Below, in pieces: positions 48,769 to 61,075 of a stretch of 64,000 nucleotides of DNA. Position 1 is the first letter of the stretch; the number at the start of each line of letters is the position of its first letter. Source of the stretch: Desulfonatronovibrio magnus (GTDB lineage Bacteria; Desulfobacterota; Desulfovibrionia; Desulfovibrionales; Desulfonatronovibrionaceae); assembly GCF_000934755.1 (NCBI RefSeq), contig NZ_JYNP01000033.1:1-64000 (forward strand). Direction: 5' to 3'. The notes under the pieces were generated by a model. The model was not told where the DNA came from and did no database searches. It was given only the letters and a program-made list of their open reading frames with translations. The position numbers were made by a program, and so were the translations under genes.

Positions 48769-49223
48769 GCCTGTCCATCTGCGATGACTGACGGTGCTGA
48801 TACTGAAATATACATTGCCTCAGGCATGAAATAAGTATTATAAAATTGAGAGTATTGAGCTTTTCTTAATATTATGTAATAGTTTATCTCTTTTCTAAGG
48901 AAAGCAGGGGACAGGCACCCCAGTTTTTGTTTTTTGTTGATGTAAAACACAGACTTAATAAAACAAGGGCTGGGAAAGCCAGTCCACCTCAGGGCTGTAT
49001 GCCTCCGGGCAGGAAGCCGTGCAACATGCAAATGGCTAAACTGTTACAATATTGTAAATATTGTTGTATATCATAGTTATTTTGGCGTTAAAACCCGTTT
49101 ACGTCGGCCTGGATCGAGGACTTTCTCAGGCTTCGGGAATTACTTCATTAACTTTACAGAAATGCGTAATGCTCGTGATAAAATGGCAAAACTATTACAA
49201 AAAAATGATTCGGAGTAATCAGA
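48769..49223. repeat. gyrB-gyrA gap with elements E and F
   Basis: Positions 48875-49048 hold a complete element E and 49080-49175 a one-ended element F with end AGAAATGCGTAATGCTC, directly joined to it. The first 100 bp and the last 45 bp show no gene. GGAG nine bases before the GTG serves gyrA. Confidence 0.75.
48875..49048 (+). mobile_element. MITE-like element, family E (second core type)
   Basis: A 174-bp element with ends TGTAATAGTTTA and the complement of TGTAACAGTTTA (one mismatch), extended to AATATT on both sides. It has the same arms as the copy at 14295-14475 and the same core as the copy at 36813-36986 (CAAGGGCTGGG side and the AAAACACAGACTTAATAAAA loop). It lies in opposite orientation to the 36.8-kb copy. 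Confidence 0.72.
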
Positions 49224-51647
49224 GTGAAAGATAATATCTCCATAGAACAGGAAATCAAAAAATCATATCTTGAATATTCATTAAGTGTGATCATTGGCAG
49301 GGCGATTCCTGATGTTCGCGACGGGCTAAAACCAGTTCATCGACGAATCCTTTTTGCCATGCATGAACTTGGCAATACCTTCAATCGACCTTACAAAAAA
49401 TCTGCCAGGGTGGTGGGTGATGTTATTGGTAAATATCATCCCCATGGAGATTCAGCTGTGTATGATGCTTTGGTCCGCATGGCCCAGGATTTTAATATGC
49501 GTGACCCTCTTGTGGACGGTCAGGGTAACTTTGGGTCCATTGATGGTGATGCACCAGCAGCCATGAGGTATACTGAAGCGCGCATGTCCCGTCTCGCAGG
49601 TGAATTTCTTGCAGATATTGAAAAAAAGACTGTAAATTTTCGGGCCAACTATGACAATACACTTCACGAACCAGAGGTGCTGCCCACCAAAGTCCCCAAT
49701 ATTTTAATTAATGGCAGTGCTGGAATAGCTGTGGGTATGGCTACCAACATTCCTCCACATAATCTTGAAGAAGTTGTAAATGCACTTCTTTATGTTCTGG
49801 ACAATCCAGAAGCCACTGTAAACGATATAATGAAGTTTGTCCGGGGTCCGGATCTTCCAACAGGAGCTTATATCTATAATATGAAGGGTATAAGGGAAGC
49901 TTATGAAACCGGCCGGGGTAGCTTTAAGATAAGATCCAAAGTAGAGGTTGAATCCAGAAATAAAAATTATGACAGTGTTGTTATTACAGAAATACCTTAT
50001 GCCCTGAACAAGTCAAATCTTGTGGAAAAAATTGGGGTGCTCATTAATGAGAAAAAAATAGAAGGTATATCTGATTTACGGGATGAATCTGATCGTAATG
50101 GCATTCGCATTGTAATTGATTTGAAAAAAGGTGCCATCGCAGATGTAATAATCAATAAGCTTTACAAGATGACCAGTCTTGAAACCAGCTTTGGCATCAA
50201 CATGATGGCTGTTGTGAACAACAGACCACAGCTCTTGAATATACGCGATATCATGATTCACTTCCTTGAGCACCGCAAGGAAGTAATTATCCGCAGATCG
50301 CGCTTTGATCTGGAAAAAGCAGAGCATAGAGCACATATTCTGGAGGGTTTACAGATAGCTCTTGATAATATTGATGAAGTAGTCAGGCTTATAAGATCGT
50401 CATCTACTCCTGCTGAAGCCAAGGAAAAGCTGATAAATGCATTCAGTCTGTCACCAATTCAGTCTCAGGCAATTCTGGATATGCGATTACAGCGTCTAAC
50501 CAACCTTGAGCGGGAAAAGCTTCTCGAAGAATATAAGGAAATATTGAAGAAGATAGAATATCTCAAAAGCATTCTGGAAAATATTCAGGTTTTGAAAGGT
50601 GTTATCCGGGAAGAACTGGAATATATAAAAAAGACATATTCCACTCCACGCAAAACTGTGATTATGGATCATGATCCCGGCAGCATTGATGTTATGGATA
50701 TGATCCCCGACGAAGATGTTGTCTTAACCATGTCCAGGAACGGATACTTTAAGAGAACATTATTAGAAGTATTTCATCAGCAGAAAAGAGGTGGAAAAGG
50801 AATTGCCGGTGCCAATGTTTCTGAGAAGGATTTTATTTCTACTCTTATAACTACAAGTAACCACCAGGATATCTATCTGTTTTCCAACAAAGGAAGGGTT
50901 TACAAACTCAAGGCTTATGAGATTCCCGAGGGTTTAAGAACTGCTCGGGGAGTTCACATAAATAACCTTCTTCCATTGAGTAAAGACGAATACATAGCTA
51001 CGGCCCTGTCTGAAAGAAATATGAATCCTGAATCTTTTTTTCTTTTTGTAACCAAAAGAGGGCTGGTAAAGCGAACAGCTGTAGAACTGTATAAAAATAT
51101 GCGATCCATGGGACTAATTGCAGTTAATCTCAAGGATGAGGATGAACTTATTGGAGTACGCGTGGTAAATGCTGAATCCAGAATAGTTCTTTCCACAAGA
51201 GATGGTTATGCAATTCATTTTGAATGCACTGACATTAGACCCTCAGGAAGAAATGCCATGGGTGTAAAGGGTATTTCCCTGCGCAAAACTGACCGGGTTG
51301 TATCGGTGGTAATAGTAAATGGAGACGATAGAAATGATCTGTTTTCCATCTCTGAAAAGGGTTTTGGCAAGAAAACGAGTCTTGAAATGTACAAAGTACA
51401 GTCAAGAGGTGGAAAAGGAATTATTAATATGAAGGTCAATTCAAGAATAGGCCAGGTTGTGGGCTCAATGCTTCTGAATGACAATGACGAATTAATATTC
51501 TTCACTTCAGCCAATAAAATAATAAGGACCACTGCCGCAGATATCAGACAGGTGGGAAGATCAACCATGGGTGTCAAGATGGTCAATCTGGACCAGGACC
51601 AGAAAGTTATATGCTTTGATATAATTATTCAGGAAAATCAGTTGTAG
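49224..51647 (+). CDS. gyrA: DNA gyrase subunit A
   Basis: An 807-residue GyrA. The catalytic Tyr lies in [11 protein letters not shown]. The quinolone-resistance region [15 protein letters not shown] keeps Ser and Asp at the positions equal to E. coli 83 and 87, i.e. the sensitive form. The C-terminal wrapping domain has the GyrA-box type [13 protein letters not shown] and later repeats such as VQSRGGKGI. Its presence separates gyrase from topoisomerase IV. The start is GTG with GGAG upstream. Confidence 0.98.
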   Translation: MKDNISIEQEIKKSYLEYSLSVIIGRAIPDVRDGLKPVHRRILFAMHELGNTFNRPYKKSARVVGDVIGKYHPHGDSAVYDALVRMAQDFNMRDPLVDGQGNFGSIDGDAPAAMRYTEARMSRLAGEFLADIEKKTVNFRANYDNTLHEPEVLPTKVPNILINGSAGIAVGMATNIPPHNLEEVVNALLYVLDNPEATVNDIMKFVRGPDLPTGAYIYNMKGIREAYETGRGSFKIRSKVEVESRNKNYDSVVITEIPYALNKSNLVEKIGVLINEKKIEGISDLRDESDRNGIRIVIDLKKGAIADVIINKLYKMTSLETSFGINMMAVVNNRPQLLNIRDIMIHFLEHRKEVIIRRSRFDLEKAEHRAHILEGLQIALDNIDEVVRLIRSSSTPAEAKEKLINAFSLSPIQSQAILDMRLQRLTNLEREKLLEEYKEILKKIEYLKSILENIQVLKGVIREELEYIKKTYSTPRKTVIMDHDPGSIDVMDMIPDEDVVLTMSRNGYFKRTLLEVFHQQKRGGKGIAGANVSEKDFISTLITTSNHQDIYLFSNKGRVYKLKAYEIPEGLRTARGVHINNLLPLSKDEYIATALSERNMNPESFFLFVTKRGLVKRTAVELYKNMRSMGLIAVNLKDEDELIGVRVVNAESRIVLSTRDGYAIHFECTDIRPSGRNAMGVKGISLRKTDRVVSVVIVNGDDRNDLFSISEKGFGKKTSLEMYKVQSRGGKGIINMKVNSRIGQVVGSMLLNDNDELIFFTSANKIIRTTAADIRQVGRSTMGVKMVNLDQDQKVICFDIIIQENQL

Positions 51648-51972
51648 TTAAAATTAAATACCTTTAAGAGTTTAGACCTATGGATGCTGCGCGCGGACAG
51701 ACTCTTGCAGGACCCACTTGCTTAATAAGTGGCAGGGATTATTACGCGTTCCAAAAAAGGTAACCTGGGGCTGTTCCGAAGCCAGAGACAGTTATCGTGC
51801 CAATTTGTCACAACCTGGTTTTAACTCCAATACAGCTATGACACACAGCTCAAATTTACAGCTTTTAGAAACGCTTAATGCTCCCAAGTGGCACTTTTAA
51901 AACATGGGCTATTAGCTCCAAGTGCAGCCCAAAATACCTGTCTTTATTCAGTTCATGCAGGGCGAAATAATT
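51648..51972. repeat. Intergenic region with a complete element F
   Basis: A 151-bp element F lies at 51735-51885; its ends are GGGATTATTACGCGTTCC and the complement of GGGAGCATTAAGCGTTTCT. Before it are GGACCCACTTGCTTAATAAG, related to one E-element core. The rest has no recognisable feature. Confidence 0.7.
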
Positions 51973-52779
51973 GTGAAAAAAATTCAATTCTTGTCAAAAG
52001 CTCTAATTATTTGGGTTTTAATTATTTCATTACTTTCCTGCCTTGAAGCCAATGAATCCACGAACAACTTCATCAGAGCTGAAAAGGCTCTTTCATCAGG
52101 TAAACATTCTGACGCTATCCATTATTACGATATTCACCTTGAAGAAGAATCAGATCCTGACCAGAGGTATATAACCTGGGAAAGATTGTTGTATATTCAT
52201 CTGGATATTGATCAGGATATTGAACGAAGTCTCGGAATTCTACGAAATATGAGCTTTGAATTTCGCCAGGACAGAGAAAGGATATGGGATATATACAACA
52301 GGATAGGGTTATTGTATGCTCGTTTGAGGCAGTTTCAAAACTCATTGGAAACCCATAAAAGGGCTTCAGAGGCAGCATTTAACGATGCTACGCTTGTTGA
52401 GTCATACATGAATATAGCTCAGACCTATGTATACATGCGTGAATATAATGCTGCAGCTGCAACTCTTCAACGGATTATTAAGAATGATATGCAGGCTGAT
52501 AAATACTTGATTGGCAAGCCAGAGTATCTGCTGGGTAAAATATATTTAAGACAGAATGATTTTGACAAGGCAGAATATTATCTGCAAAAAGCCTACTACT
52601 CCTGGGCTGATGATAATATCCGATCTATGGCAGGTATCATGCTGCTGGATGTCTACCTGCTCAACGAGCAGGTAGACAGTGCCAAAAAAATATTAATGGA
52701 ACTTAAGGAGATTTACCCTAATCCACTGGTCATGAAAATGAGATTAGATGGTATCAAAAGAGTGGATCAAGATGATTAA
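51973..52779 (+). CDS. TPR-repeat lipoprotein
   Basis: About 268 residues. The N terminus (VKKIQFLSKALIIWVLIIS followed by LLSC) is a lipoprotein signal with the lipobox Cys near residue 22, so the mature protein is anchored in a membrane, probably the outer one. The rest is built of tetratricopeptide repeats (for example YNRIGLLYARLRQFQNSLETH, YMNIAQTYVYMREYNAAAATL, LGKIYLRQNDFDKAEYYLQKA), a scaffold for protein contacts. GTG at 51973 is chosen because it puts the basic residues and hydrophobic run at the start; earlier codons would bury the signal. The partner is unknown. Confidence 0.75.
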   Translation: MKKIQFLSKALIIWVLIISLLSCLEANESTNNFIRAEKALSSGKHSDAIHYYDIHLEEESDPDQRYITWERLLYIHLDIDQDIERSLGILRNMSFEFRQDRERIWDIYNRIGLLYARLRQFQNSLETHKRASEAAFNDATLVESYMNIAQTYVYMREYNAAAATLQRIIKNDMQADKYLIGKPEYLLGKIYLRQNDFDKAEYYLQKAYYSWADDNIRSMAGIMLLDVYLLNEQVDSAKKILMELKEIYPNPLVMKMRLDGIKRVDQDD

Positions 52780-52868
52780 CCGTGTCCTTCCGTGTGTTCC
52801 GTGGGCAAAACATCTTGGCTTTCTTTGAAAATGAAACAACATGTTTGTTTGAAATTTCCGCTAAGCGC
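52780..52868 (+). repeat. Family D fragment
   Basis: This is the right end of family D: CCGTGTCCTTCCGTGTGTTC through TTCCGCTAAGCGCCTAA, nearly identical to 3705-3797 and to 25325-25430. It fills the convergent gap between the TPR lipoprotein and the LapA-like gene. Confidence 0.8.
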
Positions 52869-53759
52869 CTAATCAATCTTAATCCTATAATGTTCGAGGG
52901 CGCTTTCCAAAGATTGAAGAACTTCGTTCAATGTCTCCTGATCCTCTTCAGGTGCTTTTTCTCTTAAATATTCAATTCGTGAAGTATATTCATGAATAAG
53001 TAAAAGAGTAATATAATCTGCAGTCTGTCGGGGAATATTTCTCAGAGCATTTATGATCTGTTCATGCTCATCAACCCTTTGGCCAAGTTGTTCAACAGCT
53101 TCCTGGTAAGCTATATCCTGTTCACTTACCAGAGCTTCTACCCTGTAGACTTCTTCAAGAAGAAATGTACCCTGACTGTTTAGCTGACCAATTCCGGCAG
53201 TGTTTTCAGAGACCATTTCAAGTGTTAAGTGGTTTTGCTGTGCTGTTTCGTTCAAACGTTCATGCAGACAATAATAAAAATATGCACCAACTGCGAAAAG
53301 AATTATAACTCCTGCAAGAGCAGTAATACCTGCGATTCCTCCAGCAGGAGAAGGCTTAGAGTAAGGACGGGGTTCATCAGAGGGCGGAATTGATTCTGCC
53401 TGTGATTCAGAATCGTGTTGGGGCTCTTGTTGAGGTTCGTCCTTCATTAGAGCTTTTTCATGTTCTTTATGCATATTTAGTATCTCCCCTTTCAGCTGCC
53501 TTGACTTGAGTCTGACTAAGTGAAGACGGTCTTTAACCTCTCTGTTTCCGGGCAAAAAAGTTATAAGGCCGAAAATCAGACCTGTTACAAAACAGACAAA
53601 AACAAATACATAAAAAGATACTGCCGGCGTACTTAATTCCGCCAGCCACAAATTGAGCAACAATGGGTCTCTCGTATCCAGTACCTGGCTGTTTTGTACA
53701 AGAAACAGCATGCTGAAGGCAAATACAAGGGTCAAAAATATTACTCTGAAGGCATTCAC
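52869..53759 (-). CDS. LapA-domain membrane protein with coiled-coil C terminus
   Basis: A 296-residue protein. Residues 1-75 form a LapA (DUF1049)-type module with two membrane helices (VIFLTLVFAFSMLFLVQNSQ; FYVFVFVCFVTGLIFGLITF); LapA takes part in LPS assembly control in enterics. A charged linker, a third membrane helix (IAGITALAGVIILFAVGAYFYY) and a helical region that predicts coiled coil follow. The GTG start overlaps the malQ stop and AAGGAGAG lies inside malQ. The C-terminal part has no recognised family. Confidence 0.7.
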   Translation of the reverse strand: MNAFRVIFLTLVFAFSMLFLVQNSQVLDTRDPLLLNLWLAELSTPAVSFYVFVFVCFVTGLIFGLITFLPGNREVKDRLHLVRLKSRQLKGEILNMHKEHEKALMKDEPQQEPQHDSESQAESIPPSDEPRPYSKPSPAGGIAGITALAGVIILFAVGAYFYYCLHERLNETAQQNHLTLEMVSENTAGIGQLNSQGTFLLEEVYRVEALVSEQDIAYQEAVEQLGQRVDEHEQIINALRNIPRQTADYITLLLIHEYTSRIEYLREKAPEEDQETLNEVLQSLESALEHYRIKID

Positions 53760-55273
53760 ATTGACTCTCCTTGGCTGTTGTTTCTTCCATAAATATGAGT
53801 AAAATCAGTAAGAAATTTTTCTGTATCCTGATTCAGATTATCTTGCAACATTCTCCATTCCCAGTTTCCAGAAGAAGTTGAAGGCTTGTTCATTCGGCAG
53901 TCTGCATCAAGTTTAAGAATATCCTGCATTGGTATTATGCAGAACCTTGCCGGTGAAGCCATTGCCATGCGAATCAGTTCCTTACAGACATTGTTCTTAT
54001 TGATCTGTTTGCCTGTGTATTTTTCTAACCGCAAAAGCGTCTCCTGGTCCAGTTCTTTTTTAAGCCAGCCTAAAAGGGTGTTATTGTCATGAGTACCGGT
54101 ATATACTACGCAGTTATATACATGATTATGAGGAATATAAGGGTTGGAAGGCATATCCGGGCCAAAGGCGAATTGAAGAATTTTCATTCCTGGCAATTGA
54201 AAATGGTCTCTGAGTTCAAGGACATCTGAAGTTATGTAGCCGAGATCCTCTGCCACGAATTGAGCCGGAGATACAATCTCAGTAAGTGCTTGAAGCAGTT
54301 CTTTTCCAGGACCTTTGACCCATTCACCGTTGACAGCTGTTTTCTCACCTGAACTTATTTTCCAATAAGCGGCAAATCCTCTGAAATGATCAAATCTAAG
54401 CAGATCAAACATATTAAGATTTTGTTCAACGCGTTTTTTCCACCATAAAAAGTCTTCCTGCATGCAGGCATCCCAGTCATAAAGAGGGTTACCCCAGAGC
54501 TGACCTGTTTCACTGAAATAATCTGGTGGAGCCCCTGCTACATGGGTAGGCATATTATTTTCATCCAGAAGAAAAAGCTGTGGGTGAGACCATAAATCAC
54601 AGCTGTCAAGGCTGATATATATTGGCAGATCACCGAATATAATGATGCCCTTATTGTTGGCATATGTTTTAAGTTTATTCCATTGAGTGAAAAAAAGATA
54701 TTGCCAGTATTTCTTTTTTAGAATTAACTCTTCCAGATTGTTATTTATGCGATTAAGCTGCTCAGGATCCTTAAAACGACATTCTTGGGGCCAATTGTAC
54801 CATGGTGCTCCATTGTGCCTTGATTTCAAAGCACTGAAAATAGAAAAATCATCTAACCAGAACTTATTTACATCACAAAATAAAATAAAATTAGGATCTG
54901 ACTCAATATGATCCATATTCTTAAAAAAAGCTCTATTAAGGATGCGCTTCTTAAAATCCCAGGCAGTTTCATAATGGGATTTTTCCGGAGAAAAGGCAGG
55001 ATCTTCCTCAAGATCATCACCATGCAAAATTCCCTGACTGACAAGAGATAAAGGATCGATGAACAATGGATTTCCTGCAAAAGCGCTATAGCTGGAATAA
55101 GGTGAATTACCTGTTCCAGGAGTAGTGGGATTCAGTGGTAGTATCTGCCAGATTTTCTGACCTGTTTTGCTCAAAAAATCTACAAAAGTGTACGCACCAG
55201 GACCAAGATCACCAACCCCGTAATCAGAAGGCAGTGATGAAACGTGCAGAAGAATTCCAGATCTTCGTTTCAC
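53756..55273 (-). CDS. malQ: 4-alpha-glucanotransferase (amylomaltase)
   Basis: A 505-residue GH77 enzyme. It shows the N-terminal RRSGILLHVSSLPSDYGVGDLGP, the nucleophile region LLRFDHFRGFAAYW, AEDLGYITSDV with the acid/base Glu, and GTHDNNTLLGWL. It disproportionates linear alpha-1,4-glucans, here together with GlgB in glycogen turnover. The GTG start overlaps the glgB stop by four bases (GTGA) and is preceded by GGAGGT, so the two enzymes are co-translated. Confidence 0.95.
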   Translation of the reverse strand: MKRRSGILLHVSSLPSDYGVGDLGPGAYTFVDFLSKTGQKIWQILPLNPTTPGTGNSPYSSYSAFAGNPLFIDPLSLVSQGILHGDDLEEDPAFSPEKSHYETAWDFKKRILNRAFFKNMDHIESDPNFILFCDVNKFWLDDFSIFSALKSRHNGAPWYNWPQECRFKDPEQLNRINNNLEELILKKKYWQYLFFTQWNKLKTYANNKGIIIFGDLPIYISLDSCDLWSHPQLFLLDENNMPTHVAGAPPDYFSETGQLWGNPLYDWDACMQEDFLWWKKRVEQNLNMFDLLRFDHFRGFAAYWKISSGEKTAVNGEWVKGPGKELLQALTEIVSPAQFVAEDLGYITSDVLELRDHFQLPGMKILQFAFGPDMPSNPYIPHNHVYNCVVYTGTHDNNTLLGWLKKELDQETLLRLEKYTGKQINKNNVCKELIRMAMASPARFCIIPMQDILKLDADCRMNKPSTSSGNWEWRMLQDNLNQDTEKFLTDFTHIYGRNNSQGESM

Positions 55274-57156
55274 GAGACAACCTCCAGAAAAATAATGGCC
55301 ATGGGTGGTAAACTGAGTTCAAGACTGCATGAATAACCATGACTGTTGTGAGGATGGGATTCAATTATGTCTGAATTGGTAACACCTGAGCCTCCAAAAT
55401 CTGGATTATCACTGTTTAAAATTTCCTTCCATGATCCTAAAAAAGGTACACCCAGTCTATGTTTTAATCTCGGGACCGGCGTGAAATTTGCGGCTACAAG
55501 CAGGGGTTTATCATCCCTGCCCATACGCAAAAAGGACAAGGTACTGTTGTCCGCGTCATGACAGTCAATCCACGAAAAACCTTTGTTGCTGAAATCTAAC
55601 TCATACAACTGGGGATGCTGCTGATAAAAGTGATTAAGGGTCTTCATCCATTTTAGCATCTGTTGATGATTTTCATATTCCAGAAGATGCCAGTCCAGAC
55701 TTTTATCGTGGTTCCATTCGGTCCACTGGGCAAATTCGGACCCCATAAAGGTCATTTTTTTTCCCGGATGAGCATACATATAGCCCAGAAGCAGACGCAG
55801 TCCCGAGAATTTATTCCAGTCGTCCCCAGGCATTTTATTTATTAGAGATCCCTTTCCATGCACTACTTCATCATGAGACAGGGGAAGAACAAAGTTTTCA
55901 GAATATGCGTACCAGATACTGAAAGTCATTTTGTTATGATGGTATTTGCGATAAACCGGATCTTTTTCCATATAATTTAAAGTATCGTTCATCCATCCCA
56001 TATTCCACTTGTAGCCGAATCCAAGTCCACCAACATAAGTAGGCCGGGAAACCATGGGCCATGATGTTGATTCTTCTGCAAAGGTCTGTACATCAGGATA
56101 GTTCTGGTAAATGGTGGTGTTGAGAAGTTTCAGAAAATCAATGGCTCCGATATTTTCATTTCCGCCGAATTCGTTGGGAATCCATTCTCCGTTTTGTCTT
56201 GAATAGTCTAAGTACAGCATGGACGCTACGGCATCCAGTCGCAAACCATCAATATGATATTTGTCAAGCCAGAACATGGCACTGCTGATAAGAAAGTTTA
56301 CAACTTCATGTCGGTCATAATTGAAAATAAAGCTTTTCCAGTCGGGATGAAATCCCTTGCGGGGATCCTGATGCTCGTAAAGATGGGTCCCGTCAAAATA
56401 TCCAAGACCATATTCATCTGTGGGAAAATGAGATGGTACCCAGTCCAGTATAACACCAATGTCATGCTGATGCAGAGCATCTATCAGGGCCATAAAATCC
56501 TGAGGTGTGCCAAATCTGCTTGTAGGTGAAAAAAAACCAAGACATTGATAGCCCCATGATCCATAAAAGGGATGCTCAAAAACAGGCATAAACTCAACAT
56601 GGGTATAACCCATTTCCTTCAGGTATCCTGGCAGATCTCTGGCAATTTCTCCATAAGTTAGAAATCGGGATGCATCAGAGGGATCTCTTTTCCATGATCC
56701 AAGATGCATTTCATAAATGGACATGGGCTTTTCAAGACCGGATTTTTGACCTCTTGTGTTCATCCACTGACTGTCACTCCAGTCATAGTCCATTTTCCAG
56801 ATTCTCGAAGCTGTATTCGGAGATGTTTCCCAGAAGAAGGCAAAAGGATCACCTTTATCAGCTCTGTAGCCATGAAATCTTGACTCTATATGATATTTGT
56901 AAGTCTGGCCAGGCATGGCTTGAGCAACAAATCCTTCCCAGATGCCTGAACCATCGCTTCTTGGATTTAATTTATGAGATCCTGGACTCCAGTAATTGAA
57001 GTCTCCAATAACTGACACTGCCTGGGCATTGGGTGCCCATACAGCAAAGTATGTACCTCTTACTCCACCATGCATCAGAACCTGGGCTCCAAGATGCTGG
57101 TAAAGTCTGAAGTGTCTGCCCTGTTTAAACAGGTAAATATCATGTTCTGTAAACAA
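55270..57156 (-). CDS. glgB: 1,4-alpha-glucan branching enzyme
   Basis: A 628-residue GlgB with an N-terminal carbohydrate-binding module (GTYFAVWAPNAQAVSVIGDF) and GH13 barrel motifs: DWVPSHFP, DGLRLDAVASMLYLD with the nucleophile Asp, EESTSWP with the general acid Glu, and LPLSHDEVVHGK. It introduces alpha-1,6 branches into glycogen. The start is TTG but AAAAGGAG at seven bases is strong. The glycogen synthase and GlgC genes are not in the window. Confidence 0.95.
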   Translation of the reverse strand: MFTEHDIYLFKQGRHFRLYQHLGAQVLMHGGVRGTYFAVWAPNAQAVSVIGDFNYWSPGSHKLNPRSDGSGIWEGFVAQAMPGQTYKYHIESRFHGYRADKGDPFAFFWETSPNTASRIWKMDYDWSDSQWMNTRGQKSGLEKPMSIYEMHLGSWKRDPSDASRFLTYGEIARDLPGYLKEMGYTHVEFMPVFEHPFYGSWGYQCLGFFSPTSRFGTPQDFMALIDALHQHDIGVILDWVPSHFPTDEYGLGYFDGTHLYEHQDPRKGFHPDWKSFIFNYDRHEVVNFLISSAMFWLDKYHIDGLRLDAVASMLYLDYSRQNGEWIPNEFGGNENIGAIDFLKLLNTTIYQNYPDVQTFAEESTSWPMVSRPTYVGGLGFGYKWNMGWMNDTLNYMEKDPVYRKYHHNKMTFSIWYAYSENFVLPLSHDEVVHGKGSLINKMPGDDWNKFSGLRLLLGYMYAHPGKKMTFMGSEFAQWTEWNHDKSLDWHLLEYENHQQMLKWMKTLNHFYQQHPQLYELDFSNKGFSWIDCHDADNSTLSFLRMGRDDKPLLVAANFTPVPRLKHRLGVPFLGSWKEILNSDNPDFGGSGVTNSDIIESHPHNSHGYSCSLELSLPPMAIIFLEVVS

Positions 57157-57182
57157 TTTGTTCTCCTTTTAACAATACTTGC

Positions 57183-58028
57183 TTAGGTTGGGTTGCGGGA
57201 AAAACCCGCCTTAGCCTTGAGAAATTTTTTCCACAAACTTACAGCCATCCACTCCATTACCAGGTCAACTTTTGTGGTGTAATGCAAAGAATGTTCAGCT
57301 TTCTTCAAAACCTGAATCATCTGGTACCTGACAGGTGAATTCAAAGAAGTAAAAGGATTATCAGGTTTTTCATACAGCATGGAGTTGATCATTTCCTGCC
57401 TGCACCTTGCAATTAGAAAGTGAGCCATTTGTGATGAAACACTATCTTTTGACATGGTTCTGTCAAGCCAGCCTTTTCCAGTCCTGGTGAATTGGATAAG
57501 TTCATTGAATAATACATCAGTATCCTCAGGGATATTAGATGCAGACCTGCTCAAGGTAAGCACAAAACTTCTGGAAACGAGAGTGGGAAAAAGGTTTTCC
57601 CGTTGTGGGGTTAAGAGAACAAAACTGTTGCCAGGGCAGGGTTCTTCGAGTGATTTGAGTAAAGCATTGGCTGGTTCAGACCTAATGCCCTGACATTCTG
57701 GAATAATTATAACTCTCCAGGCATTATGCGGTTTTTGGGTAAAAACAGGCCGGAGTTGACGAACTTCATCAATGGTTAGTTCTTTACCGCTTTTAAAAAG
57801 TTTCAAGTCCCGGCACTCATTTTGGCTGATTTGTTTGCAGGTTCGGCAATTCAGGCATGGGCCGGAAGATTCAGTACAATTTAAAGACATGGCCCAGTAT
57901 AGAGCCACGCTTTGTCTTTCATCAGCAGAGCCGCCTTCCACAAGCAGACAGTTTGGTGGTGATTTTCCGAGCTTATGGATAAGAGAGGCGGCTCTTGGCT
58001 GGGATTGGATATTACAATGTTCGAACAT
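57183..58028 (-). CDS. holB: DNA polymerase III delta-prime-like clamp-loader subunit
   Basis: About 281 residues with the clamp-loader AAA+ fold. The P-loop position reads LLVEGGSADERQS without the GKT, as in delta-prime subunits that do not hydrolyse ATP. A zinc module is formed by Cys51, Cys58, Cys61 and Cys64 (CTESSGPCLNCRTC). SEPANALLKSLEEP is the sensor region, and the usual SRC motif is SRS. It helps load the beta clamp. ATG at 58028 is chosen; a TTG at 58046 overlapping purA is an alternative, and neither has a well-placed ribosome-binding site. Confidence 0.85.
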   Translation of the reverse strand: MFEHCNIQSQPRAASLIHKLGKSPPNCLLVEGGSADERQSVALYWAMSLNCTESSGPCLNCRTCKQISQNECRDLKLFKSGKELTIDEVRQLRPVFTQKPHNAWRVIIIPECQGIRSEPANALLKSLEEPCPGNSFVLLTPQRENLFPTLVSRSFVLTLSRSASNIPEDTDVLFNELIQFTRTGKGWLDRTMSKDSVSSQMAHFLIARCRQEMINSMLYEKPDNPFTSLNSPVRYQMIQVLKKAEHSLHYTTKVDLVMEWMAVSLWKKFLKAKAGFSRNPT

Positions 58029-58038
58029 ACAGATAAAA

Positions 58039-59968
<1,930 letters not shown>

Positions 59969-61075
59969 ATGGCCGACTCATTGGATAAATTATCGATTCG
60001 CGGCTTCAAATCCATTGGGGAACTGACTGACTTCGAGCTTAAAGACCTGAATATTTTCGTCGGGGCCAATGGAGCGGGAAAGAGCAACCTGATCTCCTTT
60101 TTTTGCATGCTGCAATCGCTGATCAAAGGCAATCTCGTCGAATATATTCGAGACAGCGGAGGAGTCAGTGACCTTCTCCACAATGGACGCAAGGCCACAA
60201 AGCATATGGAATTTGAAACCCGTTTTGGCCCACGTGGGTACCGATTTAAGATCAAGCCAGGGCCAGGAGAAGGCTTCGCCCTGACTGATGAAGCTCTTTG
60301 TTATGCTCAGGGTTACAAGGGTTGGCGGGAACTTGGGACCAGTGGAGACAGTTCTTCATTACTGGTTAAGGATGCAAAAGGAAGAGCACGCAACAGTCAA
60401 CACAGCAGGCCTGTTTACGATGCCATTAACTCCTGGAAAATCTATCATTTCCATGACACAAGCTTGACTGCGCCAATGAGGCACGCAGAAATTATTGAGG
60501 ACAACAAGGTATTACGTTACGATGCATCAAACATTGCTCCATTTTTGTTTCGTCTAAGAAATGAAGGAAAGTCCTGTTATGACGAGATCTTGAATGCCTG
60601 CCGACTTGTAGCACCGTTCCTTGACGATTTTCTGCTTGACCTTCAACAGATGGGACCAAAGACTAAAGTTTCTTTGTCATGGAAAACCAGGGGTTCCGAC
60701 TATCCAATGCAGCCGTATCACCTCTCCGATGGCAGCATTCGCTTTATTTGTCTTGCCACGGCACTTCTCCAGCCCAATCCGCCATCCACCATCATTATTG
60801 ATGAGCCTGAACTGGGCTTGCATCCAGAAGCGATAAGAATTCTTGGTGAACTTGTTGAAGATGCAGCTAAAAGGACTCAAGTTGTTCTGGCGACACAGTC
60901 GCCACTTCTTCTGGATCAATTTTTCATCGAGGATATTGTGGTGGTGAAACGCAAACATGGACAATCAACTTTTGAGCGATTAAAGCGTGCTGATTTCAAT
61001 GAATGGCTGGACGATTATTCAGTCGGCCAGCTTTGGACAAAGAATGTCATTCAGGGTGGCACAGCCAATGGGTAG
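59969..61075 (+). CDS. RecF/SMC-type AAA ATPase of a two-gene module
   Basis: A 368-residue ATPase of the AAA_21/RecF-like ABC group. The parts are IRGFKSIGELTDFEL with Walker A GANGAGKS (32-39), signature LSDGS (252-256), Walker B IIIDEPE (275-281, Glu279) followed by LGLHP, and ATQSPLLLDQF. Such cytosolic ATPases accompany nucleases or TOPRIM proteins in several antiviral systems (for example OLD, PARIS). It has no membrane segment. The stop overlaps the start of the DUF4276 gene by 8 bp, so both products are made together. Function is inferred from family pairing only. Confidence 0.88.
   Translation: MADSLDKLSIRGFKSIGELTDFELKDLNIFVGANGAGKSNLISFFCMLQSLIKGNLVEYIRDSGGVSDLLHNGRKATKHMEFETRFGPRGYRFKIKPGPGEGFALTDEALCYAQGYKGWRELGTSGDSSSLLVKDAKGRARNSQHSRPVYDAINSWKIYHFHDTSLTAPMRHAEIIEDNKVLRYDASNIAPFLFRLRNEGKSCYDEILNACRLVAPFLDDFLLDLQQMGPKTKVSLSWKTRGSDYPMQPYHLSDGSIRFICLATALLQPNPPSTIIIDEPELGLHPEAIRILGELVEDAAKRTQVVLATQSPLLLDQFFIEDIVVVKRKHGQSTFERLKRADFNEWLDDYSVGQLWTKNVIQGGTANG

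Noticed and set aside
60227-60242. A CACGTG-centred sequence in the AAA ATPase gene as a second parS
   Set aside because: Outside the central six bases it does not match the parS consensus.
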